A stretch of 37,125 nucleotides of DNA, from the IMG/VR virus record IMGVR_UViG_3300030098_003854, positions 6,863 through 43,987 of that record, one strand, 5' to 3'. Both the position numbers and the translations under genes were made by a program. This document shows, piece by piece, positions 10,046 to 17,647 of the stretch. Position 1 is the first letter of the stretch. Each line of letters starts with the position of its first letter. The stretch is from a virus. Below the pieces are notes generated by a model. That model ran no database searches, had not been told where the DNA came from, and saw only the letters and a list, made by a program, of their open reading frames with translations.

Positions 10046-12940
10046 ATGGTGGATCGCTCAATAAATGATCCTACTCAGTTTCCTTGTGGAGTTGGCCCTA
10101 TTGCTGGATCTCAAGGGGGCGGAGGATCTGAGCCTCCTGTTACGGGGGGAGTTCTGGTTCCAAAACCTAGTCGGATCCCCATACCTCCTTTTCAACCTTC
10201 CATACCTCCCGATCGTCCAAATATAAAATGCGTTCTTATCTTTGACCTTGAGAATGCTCCACCTCCTAAGAAAGGATTTAAATATAAAAATAATGTATAC
10301 CGAGAGTGCTTCCCTTGTGATGGAGGTCAAAACACTAGAGGATACGGACCCGCTGCTAACCCAAGCCCAGGGGATGCTGGCTGCGTTTACGTAGATATAA
10401 ACACATGTGAAGTGCAATGCGACAACCCCCTACAGCGACTGCCTGGAGATATTGTACCCCCACCACCCGGCGGGGGTGGGGGTGGTGGCCAGCAGCCTCA
10501 AGGACAACCGGCGGCGGCAAAGCCCGCTCAGGGCATTCAGCCCCCTCCCACGGGAAACATTCAATATTACAAGTGTGTTGCAACTCAGTTAGGTATTTGC
10601 CCAGACCAACAACAACTTGACCTAAGCGAAGCTACCTTATTAGCGGTGGGAACCGAGTGTGTACAGTGCAGCCCTGTTTTTGTATCTAGTAATGGAGTAG
10701 TTGTACCAGATCCTGAATGTCAATTTTCTAGTTTAGCACTCTGTCAAGCCAACTGTATATCGCCTACATTCACTAATCTTACTTGCCCAACACCTCAGGA
10801 CCCTCCTTTGACTGGTGTAGGGGGTACCACAACTACGAATGAACCTACTTCTCAAGGCGGCGCCACATTAGGTCAAGCGACTGGTCAAGGTGGATCACAA
10901 CTTCCAGTTACCCCTCTAGGAGACCCTATTTTATTTATTCCAATAGGACGCAACATTATCCCAAGCGTAGGCACAACGCCTCAAGGTGTTACCACTCAAT
11001 CGCCTTCTGTTAATGTTAACACTTTTGGTCAATCGGTGCAAATCACCAACGCACAGCAAGCTATCAACGGAAATGTGATTAATGTCAATAGTTTAGTAGC
11101 AGAGGAGAGTGGCTCTCAAAGACTGCCTTTTGGAACTTCTCAACCATTTTTATTTGATCCAAACCTTAATTTTTTTAAGACTGAGCCTAACACTTTGCTT
11201 ACAAAGGTATACAATAGGTCATACCCAAAGATATTTAAAGAAAATATAGCCATTGAGATTTCAGAAATTCTTGTTAGAACAGGAAGTAACTCCCCTTGGA
11301 GTGAAGTGACTCTTCAAAACCTCTCAGATGATAAGCTAATAGAAAGCATACAACCCATTCTTCTTAATAGTTTTCAATACTTAAGATATTCGGGTGGGGA
11401 AATTATTGGCTTGCCAACGTTTTTAAATATAATCAGGAAGCATATCCTAAGAGGAACTTTAGATGAGTTTGATCCTGATTTCTATATTGAAGCAGCAAAA
11501 GCGCAGTTTGAACAAAAGTTCGACATTTTGGAAAAGCCTGATCAGAAGGAACGAGCAGAAAGACTTGCAATTAATTACCTTAAAGATAATTTAAACACCT
11601 ACTTGAGTGATAAACCTTCTCCCCGTAGGAACTTTTATATAAATAGAGTAAGACCTCTCAATGAGGATGTTAAAATTCATTTAGATGTTACCCTTGTAGA
11701 TAATTCCAAAAAAGATTTAAGCATACCTAACGAGGGGGTTGAGGTTGAAAAGCTAGTGGCCTTAAGTCAGGTTACTAATCCTGCCTTAGGCTCCCCCAAT
11801 AAGTTAAATATTGGAGATGGAGGAGGATACTACGTCAGTGGTGAGGATATTGAAGGTCAGGGTGTTGCTGTTTATACTGAAAATATCATTGACCGCTCAT
11901 ACTATGCGCCACCAGCGACAAGATCTAAAGTCTTAAATATGCTAGGGGTAGACCCTTCAATAACAATTACCGCTAATTCGCATACGAATAAACATGAGTT
12001 CGCTGCTAGTGATTCAGGGGCTAGCTCAATAGCTCCTCTTTTCTTTATTTTAGATTTAAATACTGTAAGTGGAGATTATGCAAGCAACTCTCTAATTGAA
12101 GATTACAGTGGCACCTATGTTCGTATTTCTTCCGACTCGGATATTGAAAAGCATGTTAATAACAATGCTTTAAATACTCCAATGTTGACTGTTGATTACC
12201 GAGATCCCATTTATAGATACATATTGGATACTTCTAGCTTTGTTGCATCTCTTAAAGATTTTAATCTTTTAGGTTTTAAAGATAAGGCTTTCTCTTCAAT
12301 AGGCTCTAGATTTGTAAACAATATACCCTTTGGATTTGTGGTAACACCTGTAGCTGGTGGCAAGTATAATCCGTTCAATGGGGAATCAACCCTACTAAAG
12401 TATGGAGATATTCACACGAGATCCTTATCTATCCTCCCTGCCTTAGATTCAAGCATAGAATCTAGTCCTGAAGCTCAATTCAGGGTTTATAATCTTAATA
12501 AAAAGGATGGTATAAATAGTGTTGGCATTGGAGAGGGCGAAGACCTACAAAATATAGGATTTGAGTATGTAGAATCCGATTACCTTAATACATTTTATTC
12601 AGCTAGCGCACAGGAATATGGTCTCAGTACGACTCCCCCATCGGCGCAAGGAACGGCCTACATGCTTAGGGAGGTTTTAGACTACTTATCAACAACGTAT
12701 GATGCCTCAACCGTAACTTGGTATGATGTATTCAGCAGGATGCCTATGACTCAAGTAGCTGAGATGTTTTACGATAGCGATGATGCCCTAATTAATGCCA
12801 TAGCTAATGGCCTTCGAGGAAACTTAAAAATAGAAAATGTAGAGGCTGGATACGAGACCTCTACTAGAATTATCCCTGAGGACTCTAAAACTATCATAAC
12901 AGAGCAAGATCGCAAAGGTGTATCCACCACTGTAGGATAA
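10046..12940 (+). CDS. Pro/Gly/Cys-rich virion protein, modular
   Basis: A 964-residue protein with a distinctive N-terminal 300 residues: Gly- and Pro-rich linkers, including a run encoding PPPPGGGGGGG at about residues 138-148, alternating with two cysteine-rich segments. The first runs about 92-129 (CFPC, later C-x5-C-x3-C), the second about 178-247 (KCVATQLGIC, then CVQC and C-x7-C-x3-C). These may be small disulphide or metal knuckles. From about residue 370 onward the composition becomes an ordinary globular virion type. It lies just before the head-module late promoter, and its stop is followed by a 59-base gap. I do not recognise a family; a flexible tail-tip or fibre protein is a guess. 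Confidence 0.7.
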   Translation: MVDRSINDPTQFPCGVGPIAGSQGGGGSEPPVTGGVLVPKPSRIPIPPFQPSIPPDRPNIKCVLIFDLENAPPPKKGFKYKNNVYRECFPCDGGQNTRGYGPAANPSPGDAGCVYVDINTCEVQCDNPLQRLPGDIVPPPPGGGGGGGQQPQGQPAAAKPAQGIQPPPTGNIQYYKCVATQLGICPDQQQLDLSEATLLAVGTECVQCSPVFVSSNGVVVPDPECQFSSLALCQANCISPTFTNLTCPTPQDPPLTGVGGTTTTNEPTSQGGATLGQATGQGGSQLPVTPLGDPILFIPIGRNIIPSVGTTPQGVTTQSPSVNVNTFGQSVQITNAQQAINGNVINVNSLVAEESGSQRLPFGTSQPFLFDPNLNFFKTEPNTLLTKVYNRSYPKIFKENIAIEISEILVRTGSNSPWSEVTLQNLSDDKLIESIQPILLNSFQYLRYSGGEIIGLPTFLNIIRKHILRGTLDEFDPDFYIEAAKAQFEQKFDILEKPDQKERAERLAINYLKDNLNTYLSDKPSPRRNFYINRVRPLNEDVKIHLDVTLVDNSKKDLSIPNEGVEVEKLVALSQVTNPALGSPNKLNIGDGGGYYVSGEDIEGQGVAVYTENIIDRSYYAPPATRSKVLNMLGVDPSITITANSHTNKHEFAASDSGASSIAPLFFILDLNTVSGDYASNSLIEDYSGTYVRISSDSDIEKHVNNNALNTPMLTVDYRDPIYRYILDTSSFVASLKDFNLLGFKDKAFSSIGSRFVNNIPFGFVVTPVAGGKYNPFNGESTLLKYGDIHTRSLSILPALDSSIESSPEAQFRVYNLNKKDGINSVGIGEGEDLQNIGFEYVESDYLNTFYSASAQEYGLSTTPPSAQGTAYMLREVLDYLSTTYDASTVTWYDVFSRMPMTQVAEMFYDSDDALINAIANGLRGNLKIENVEAGYETSTRIIPEDSKTIITEQDRKGVSTTVG
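10456..10483 (+). repeat. GC-rich inverted repeat inside the Pro/Gly linker
   Basis: ACCCCCACC at 10456-10464 is perfectly complementary to GGTGGGGGT at 10475-10483, with two further inner pairs after an A/G mismatch and a four-base loop. It encodes the Pro-then-Gly run of the 964-residue protein. In an otherwise AT-leaning genome this would be a very stable RNA hairpin within coding sequence. It may be only a by-product of CCN-GGN codon runs. Confidence 0.6.
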
Positions 12941-12973
12941 TTTTATCGTTTTTATTCATACAAACAGGATACA

Positions 12974-12981
12974 TATAAATA
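12974..12981 (+). promoter_or_regulatory. T4-type late promoter TATAAATA
   Basis: A perfect match to the T4 late promoter -10 element lies in the 59-base gap before the head module. AGGAG at 12983-12987 and ATG at 13000 follow. In T4 this element is read by gp55 sigma with gp33 and the gp45 clamp, and a gp55-like sigma factor is encoded at 29161-29514. No -35 element is needed. The start would be about six bases downstream, giving a very short leader close to the ribosome site. Confidence 0.7.
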
Positions 12982-12999
12982 CAGGAGTATACTACTATT

Positions 13000-13392
13000 A
13001 TGCGTTACATTAATGTCGATGACGATTTTGTTGGCAAGATTCTTGCCGCTAACCAGCTTTCGAATTCGGAGGGCCTGAATGAGTCCCAAGAAGTTGAAGT
13101 TGTTGAGGAAGCATGTGAAGAAGGCCACGTTTGCCCGCTTTGCGAGTCAGAGCTAGATGCGCCGATTTCGGAGGAGGCAATGCAAGAGTGTGTTGACTTC
13201 ATTCTCGGCACTATCAATGAGGCTCTTGAGCAGGAAGGGGAGTTCCTTGAGGAGTCGGAAGACGATTCAGACGAGGATCTTGATGAGGAGTATGAAGTTG
13301 GCTCTGATGAGGACGAGGATGAAGGCGATTGCCCCTCTAAAGATAAAAAGAAGAAGAAAAAGAAAGCACCTATGATGCCAGCAGAGAGCTAA
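13000..13392 (+). CDS. Small acidic protein, possible prohead core protein (gp67-like by position)
   Basis: A 130-residue protein with AGGAG 12 bases before the ATG and a late promoter just upstream. The middle and C-terminal half is extremely acidic (Asp/Glu run about 77-109) and ends in a seven-lysine run. Cysteines at 39, 45, 48, 64 and 111 include a CPLC knuckle (45-48) that could be half of a zinc site. In T4 the gene before 68 and 21 is 67, a short very acidic prohead core protein, so position and charge suggest an analogue; I see no direct sequence identity. Candidate protease sites are ISE (56-58) and LEE (83-85). Confidence 0.7.
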   Translation: MRYINVDDDFVGKILAANQLSNSEGLNESQEVEVVEEACEEGHVCPLCESELDAPISEEAMQECVDFILGTINEALEQEGEFLEESEDDSDEDLDEEYEVGSDEDEDEGDCPSKDKKKKKKKAPMMPAES

Positions 13393-13403
13393 GGAGATAA
13401 TTA

Positions 13404-13811
13404 ATGAGTGCTAGCACTAAAAATCTCCTAGCTCTTACTGAAGGTATACTCTCTGAGACACCTCCTGTGCAGAAGGTGACTATCCCTAACCACGAAGGTC
13501 AGCCAGTCAAAGACGATGGCCTAAAGGATGTGATAGTCCCTAATGCATTTGTTGATCAGGTAGTTGGCTTTAATGACGCATTGAATGAATCATCGGATCC
13601 TGATAAGAAGCAGGATCTGATGCCCGAGTTTGAGCCCATAACTGAGGCTTCCCTTCTTAAGGAAAGGCTTGAATCGCTCGTTGAAAACTTAAAAAATCTA
13701 CTTAAAGAGGCTAGAGTGGTCATGGAGGAAATGTCCTCAACAGGCATGATTGCTCCTAATTTTGCCGCTAGAAAGAAGAAGAAGAAAAATGGACCTCGTA
13801 GGCGTAATTAA
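13404..13811 (+). CDS. Small head-module protein, possible prohead core protein (gp68-like by position)
   Basis: 135 residues, with AAGGAG eight to nine bases before the ATG, in the gap after the acidic protein. It contains three good matches to the T4 prohead protease site (I/L)-x-E: LTE before Gly (11-13), LSE before Thr (16-18) and ITE before Ala (79-81). The region 82-112 is predicted helix or coiled coil, and the tail is basic (KKKKK then RRR). The place between the acidic protein and gp21 matches T4 gene 68, a core protein cleaved during maturation. Core function is inferred from position and sites. The 3' end overlaps the next gene by 23 bases if that gene starts at 13789. Confidence 0.7.
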   Translation: MSASTKNLLALTEGILSETPPVQKVTIPNHEGQPVKDDGLKDVIVPNAFVDQVVGFNDALNESSDPDKKQDLMPEFEPITEASLLKERLESLVENLKNLLKEARVVMEEMSSTGMIAPNFAARKKKKKNGPRRRN

Positions 13812-14187
13812 AGAAACTAAAGCCACTAAGGCTCAAGGCTCTGCTGAAGGTAGGTCTAAGATGAGTAAGTCTGGGGCCAAGACAAAGGCTTCTAAGTCTC
13901 GTGTTAAAGTTTATGATTCGATTACGACAGCTTTGAAAAAAGGTTACGTTGGTCAAATCTTTTCTACTAAAAATTCAAATCGTTTATATGTCATCACTAA
14001 GCGCAAATGGGGCAAGGATGATGAGCAAGAGGTTGGGGGTCGTGTTGCTAAGGGATTTTCCCCTGGCACAATACCTTCCAAGTTTTCAGATGTAAAGAAA
14101 TATGCCGTGAGAACTCTCGTTAGGCATGGTAAGCAAAGGTCCGGTAAATTCAAAAGCAAGAAATACTGGTCTCGTAAGCAGAAATAG
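13789..14187 (+). CDS. Small basic head-module protein, function unknown
   Basis: About 132 residues, strongly basic throughout, with no membrane segment. A central stretch (YVGQIFSTKNSNRLYVITKR) looks like a small beta-barrel, KOW/SH3-like strand pattern, but that is weak. The start is uncertain. ATG 13789 overlaps the previous gene by 23 bases and follows a GAAGAAG purine run. ATG 13861, with AGG six bases and GAAGG ten bases upstream, would give 108 residues and no overlap. An earlier ATG at 13750 lies deeper in the previous gene and is unlikely. Its basic nature and location among core genes suggest a DNA- or scaffold-binding internal protein; this is inference. Confidence 0.65.
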   Translation: MDLVGVIKETKATKAQGSAEGRSKMSKSGAKTKASKSRVKVYDSITTALKKGYVGQIFSTKNSNRLYVITKRKWGKDDEQEVGGRVAKGFSPGTIPSKFSDVKKYAVRTLVRHGKQRSGKFKSKKYWSRKQK

Positions 14188-14195
14188 GATTTATT

Positions 14196-15278
14196 ATGTT
14201 ACTCGTCGAGTGCAATGTTCTAGAGAAAGTAGAAGTTATTAATGAAGGCACAGAGGGTAACACCCGCCTTCGTCTGCGAGGCAAATTCCAACAATGCGAC
14301 GAGCAGAACAACAACGGTAGAATCTACCCGCGCAACATCCTTGAAGCTCAAGTTCAAGCTATCCAAGAAAAGATCGGTGATCGTTCTTTAGTCGGTGCTC
14401 TTGATCACCCAGCCAATGATGCTATTCATCTTTCGCAAGCCTCCCACCTTATCACCGGCCTAAGTGTTGGCAAGGATGGGTCGGTCATAGGTGAGTGTGA
14501 GATTCTCTCGACTCCTAATGGCAAGATTGTCGAAGCTCTGATCAACGACGGTGTGAAGATTGGTATTTCCAGCCGTGGTGTTGGTAGCGTCACGGAAGGC
14601 ATCAAAGGCAAGATCGTTAACGAAGACTTTAAACTTATCACATTTGATCTTGTCTCGGATCCGTCCACACGAGGCGCTTTCCCTGAGCTTTCGGAGTCGA
14701 TGCGTGAGAATAGCCAACGTGCCCAGGAGATTGTCTCCAAGCACAAGAAGGATCGTGTCCTGCTTACCATGCTTGAGAGCAAGATTAGCGAGGCCATGAA
14801 AAAGTCTAAGAAGAAGGCTGAGAAGAAAGATGATAGCTCTGATGATAGCGGTCTGGGTATGTTGGATGGTGAGCCCGGTGTTACCATGAAAGACGTTCTG
14901 ATTGGTCGAGGAGTAATTACTAAAGACGGAAAGAAGACAGGCAAAGTTAAGAAGGCTAAGAAGGCTGTTAAGCGTGAAGATAGCTCAATCGATATCAGAG
15001 CGGCTGTCGTAGAAGGCTTCAAGCGTGTTTGTTGGGGTGACCGCTACGATGAATTCACTGGGCAAGGCGTTATGAAAGCAGCACAGAGAAAGGCGCGTTC
15101 GACGGCGGATCACGTAGGAGTTGCCCGAGGGGAAAAAGAAACGGATGTTATGCGTGGCACGCGCAAAGACCCGAAAACGGGCGCAGAGGTTACAGGAACT
15201 ACTGTCATTAGAAAAGGCTACCAAAGATTTATCCCAGATAAGCCTGTTCGTCAAAAGAAGCCTGCTGTTAGGCGATAA
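14196..15278 (+). CDS. gp21: Prohead core scaffold protein and protease (T4 gp21 family)
   Basis: This serine protease degrades the scaffold and trims capsid proteins after prohead assembly. Family hallmarks are the NNNGRIYP segment (38-45), LDHP with the likely catalytic His71, and GISSRG with the catalytic Ser at 125 or 126; an Asp in FDLVSDPS (150-157) may complete the triad. Peptidase family S80 is the expected assignment. T4 gp21 is about 212 residues; this one is 360. The extra C-terminal 160 residues are Lys/Arg-rich and follow ISE before Ala (197-200), a fitting self-cleavage site. The start follows a weak GGAT site in a short gap. It lies upstream of gp22 and gp23 as in T4, though three genes intervene. 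Confidence 0.92.
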   Translation: MLLVECNVLEKVEVINEGTEGNTRLRLRGKFQQCDEQNNNGRIYPRNILEAQVQAIQEKIGDRSLVGALDHPANDAIHLSQASHLITGLSVGKDGSVIGECEILSTPNGKIVEALINDGVKIGISSRGVGSVTEGIKGKIVNEDFKLITFDLVSDPSTRGAFPELSESMRENSQRAQEIVSKHKKDRVLLTMLESKISEAMKKSKKKAEKKDDSSDDSGLGMLDGEPGVTMKDVLIGRGVITKDGKKTGKVKKAKKAVKREDSSIDIRAAVVEGFKRVCWGDRYDEFTGQGVMKAAQRKARSTADHVGVARGEKETDVMRGTRKDPKTGAEVTGTTVIRKGYQRFIPDKPVRQKKPAVRR

Positions 15279-15305
15279 AATACCAATAAACCCAAGGAAT
15301 GAACC

Positions 15306-15794
15306 ATGTCAAAACATGAAGACTATGACGATTACAACACCGGAAAGCAGACATTTATTGTGAAAGACGAAAAGGCAGCACTGAAGATGAAACGGGAGGA
15401 GGCGAGAGCCGCCCGTGATAAGTACAAGGCTGTCGTAGCTCGTGAAAGAGAAGAAAAAGCTGCTGAACGTGCTCTTCAAAGGGATAGGATTCAACTTGAA
15501 TTAACTAAGCTGAAGCTGTCTCAGAGTGCTAGTGAGAAAGCTCGTACTAACATCGCTCTCACAACGCCTGCTCTTCTTGTTTTATTAATTGGTGGCTTCA
15601 TTGCAATGCTAGGATTTGGTGCATTGCCAAGCGATCAAGTGTCGGTTGCATCTGCACTCCTAACTTTAGTCGCAACCGCTTTAATGCAAAACTTACGATC
15701 CATTGTGTCTGAAGGTGCTGCTGAAGCATCCGATGCCAATGGTAATGGTAACGGCCATGATGATAAGAAACCCAAGGAATCAGCTAAGAAATGA
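15306..15794 (+). CDS. Two-pass membrane protein with N-terminal coiled coil, in head module
   Basis: 162 residues; AAGGA lies seven bases before ATG 15306, while an ATG at 15299 runs into an early stop. Residues about 20-80 are a charged Lys/Arg/Glu/Ala helix, probably a coiled coil. Two hydrophobic segments follow, about 85-106 and 112-129, separated by a short GALPSDQ turn, then a polar Gly/Asn/Lys tail. A hairpin of two membrane helices is unusual among T4-like head genes. Possibilities are a holin-like lysis protein, a membrane anchor for prohead assembly, or an internal protein inserted at DNA entry. T4 assembles its prohead on the inner membrane, which fits the second idea. No family recognised. 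ATGA overlap with the next gene. Confidence 0.75.
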   Translation: MSKHEDYDDYNTGKQTFIVKDEKAALKMKREEARAARDKYKAVVAREREEKAAERALQRDRIQLELTKLKLSQSASEKARTNIALTTPALLVLLIGGFIAMLGFGALPSDQVSVASALLTLVATALMQNLRSIVSEGAAEASDANGNGNGHDDKKPKESAKK

Positions 15795-16483
15795 CTGATT
15801 TGAAACTACCACGCGGAGTCCAAAAGGTTTTAAAAGCCGAAGACAAGGACTACGATAGGGGCTTACTAGTTAAGCTCCTAGAGAATGGTGGTTACACGAT
15901 GGCTTACTGGTATGAGAAGCCAGATAAGCCTGCTCCTGTGGAGGTCTTAGTTGATGGTAAGAGCATTAAAAAAGATGCTAAGGTGGTGGAGATGAAGTTC
16001 CACCCCAAAGAATACCACGAAAAAAACGAAAACACTAACTCCAAGTATAGTCTTTCTGAGGATCTACGTAAGTGGGTTCAACAACGCTGGGTTGATATCG
16101 GCGCTCCTAAAAAGGGTGGTGGTTTCAAACCCTGCGGTCGTTCTAAAGGCGAGAAGCGTAAAGGTTATCCAAAGTGTGTGCCTGCTGCAAAAGCGGCTAG
16201 CATGAGTAAAGGTCAAAGAAGATCTGCTGTTAAACGCAAGAGAGCAGCAGGTAATCCAGGAGGTAAACCTACCATGGTTTCTACATTTAAAAAATCTAAT
16301 AAGAAAAGAGAAGCCCTTGAAAGGCTTGGTCAAATAATCGAAGGCAAGCTTTGCCCTAAAGGTAAAGCGGCTGCGAAGCGTAAGTTCAAAGTCTACCCTT
16401 CAGCTTACGCTAATATGTACGCCTCTGCTGTTTGTAGTGGCAAAGTGACTCCTGGAGGGAAAAAGAAAGGTAAGAAGAAATGA
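15791..16483 (+). CDS. Basic Cys-containing protein with CPKGK-type module
   Basis: 230 residues, start overlapping the previous stop (ATGA). Three parts are visible: an N-terminal domain (1-75); a middle Lys/Gly-rich module (about 88-155) with WVDIGAP, PCGRSKG and YPKCVP; and a C-terminal module (185-218) reading CPKGKAAAKRKFKVYPSAYA then C-SGK. I recall the last two as recurrent small modules of unknown function in cyanophage and other marine phage proteins. Between them IIE before Gly (182-185) fits the prohead protease site, so maturation would free the C-terminal module. The tail ends in a Lys run. A packaged internal or DNA-condensing protein is my inference. Confidence 0.75.
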   Translation: MTDLKLPRGVQKVLKAEDKDYDRGLLVKLLENGGYTMAYWYEKPDKPAPVEVLVDGKSIKKDAKVVEMKFHPKEYHEKNENTNSKYSLSEDLRKWVQQRWVDIGAPKKGGGFKPCGRSKGEKRKGYPKCVPAAKAASMSKGQRRSAVKRKRAAGNPGGKPTMVSTFKKSNKKREALERLGQIIEGKLCPKGKAAAKRKFKVYPSAYANMYASAVCSGKVTPGGKKKGKKK

Positions 16484-16935
16484 GTCATACTCCTAAAGAA
16501 GCTTCCATCATAAAAAAAGTTGTAAAGGCTTTGCGTAAGGCTAGCAAGCTTCATGCACAACAGGCTGATATGCTAGATGGTATTGATGAGACCTCTCTAT
16601 TTGAAGCTAAGGGTAAGCACGCTGCTAAGAGATTTAGAATGATGATAAGGAAGGGCATTAAACCCGATGCATCAACTGCACGCAAAGCTGCTAAGTATAA
16701 CATGAAAAATAAAGGCATGGGTTTCGATGAGACCGATGCCGAGATGCGTAGTGATGAAGCTAAAGGTAAGTTCGCTAGCAAAAGATACTTTGATAATGAA
16801 AGAAGGGGTAAACGATCTGATTCTAAAACCGTTCGTGGTCATAAAAGATTCCAAGGCGTAAGAGACGAAAAGGTAGCAAGAGGTCAAATAGTACCTAATG
16901 ATACAGAGTATCGTCCCGATCCCGACCATAGGTAA
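16480..16935 (+). CDS. Basic repeat protein, candidate internal head protein
   Basis: 151 residues, ATGA-coupled to the previous gene. Two related segments are visible: 42-74 and 93-124 both begin EAKGK-x-A-(A/S)-KR-(F/Y) and continue in basic residues. LFE before Ala at 40-43 matches the prohead protease rule and sits exactly at the start of the first repeat, so the first 42 residues could be a removable capsid-targeting peptide, like those of T4 internal proteins IPI-IPIII. The remaining body would be strongly basic. No family recognised. A packaged, co-injected protein is inference from charge, site and neighbourhood. Confidence 0.7.
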   Translation: MSHTPKEASIIKKVVKALRKASKLHAQQADMLDGIDETSLFEAKGKHAAKRFRMMIRKGIKPDASTARKAAKYNMKNKGMGFDETDAEMRSDEAKGKFASKRYFDNERRGKRSDSKTVRGHKRFQGVRDEKVARGQIVPNDTEYRPDPDHR

Positions 16936-16991
16936 AAATAATTTATATTTAAAATACTTAAGTACCCTACATACCTACATAGAGGTTTAAC

Positions 16992-17645
16992 ATGTCGCAA
17001 CAAAAAAATATTTTAGATTCGGTTGCTGAGTATCTTCCTGAGGGTCTGGATGAGAGCACCCTTGAAAAGGTATCTGAGCTTGTCGCTGTTATCATTGAAC
17101 AGCGCGTCGAAGAGCAAGTTAGTGACCTGTCCACGAAGGTCCAATCTTTTATTCGTGGTAACATCGAAAAGCTGAAAGAGCAAGCCCTTAAAGAGCTTGA
17201 GCTTGAGAACGAGACGTTCCGTAACGCTCAAATGTTCGAAACTGTCCGCTCGATGTTTGCATTAGAGAACACCCAGCAAGACGAAATGAATGGCATGGAA
17301 GTTCTCGCATCCCTTGGAGAGCAGCAGGAAGAGAAGAATCAAGCTCTGCTCCGTCAGGTCGATAAACTTCTTAAGGAGAACATCAGCCTGAAACGTCAGT
17401 CCAAGGTTGCAAATGATAAGAACCAAAAGTTAGAGGAGGCATTACAAGCTGTTCACAATCAAGTGGAAAGCCTGCAAGAATCTGCTAGCGCGGAGAGGAA
17501 GCTCTCTGACTCGGCACTGGTCATCAGTGAGGATAACTTCAAAGTGAAGGAAGCTGATGAAAAGTTAAATGAAAACCACGCTGGTTCCGACAATGAGTGG
17601 ATCCATCAAGGCGTGTTAGAAAAACTCAACAGTTATAGAGGTTAA
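16992..17645 (+). CDS. gp22: Prohead core scaffolding protein (T4 gp22-like)
   Basis: 217 residues, directly before the capsid gene as in T4. It is almost entirely predicted alpha-helix and coiled coil, acidic overall, with many Glu/Gln/Lys heptads (30-75, 100-170), which is the character of T4 gp22. The segment FETVRSMFALEN (81-92) resembles the conserved Phe/Phe patch in gp22 relatives. Several (I/L)-x-E sites would allow digestion by gp21. AGAGG lies seven bases before the ATG, behind a 56-base AT-rich gap without a clear late promoter. It forms the inner core around which gp23 assembles. Assignment rests on position and helical composition more than on a unique motif. Confidence 0.8.
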   Translation: MSQQKNILDSVAEYLPEGLDESTLEKVSELVAVIIEQRVEEQVSDLSTKVQSFIRGNIEKLKEQALKELELENETFRNAQMFETVRSMFALENTQQDEMNGMEVLASLGEQQEEKNQALLRQVDKLLKENISLKRQSKVANDKNQKLEEALQAVHNQVESLQESASAERKLSDSALVISEDNFKVKEADEKLNENHAGSDNEWIHQGVLEKLNSYRG

Positions 17646-17647
17646 TT

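Noticed and set aside
13330-13380. A-rich run encoding poly-lysine as a slippage or terminator site
   Set aside because: It is AAG/AAA lysine codons at the end of an acidic protein; no stem precedes it and similar tails occur in several genes here.
14426-15022. 198-residue open frame on the minus strand inside gp21
   Set aside because: Ser/Leu/Pro-rich shadow of a gene with clear protease motifs; no ribosome site and no family.
16936-16991. Late promoter before gp22
   Set aside because: The gap is AT-rich (TTTATATTTAAAATA) but no TATAAATA or N-TAAATA is present; gp22 may be read from the 12974 promoter.
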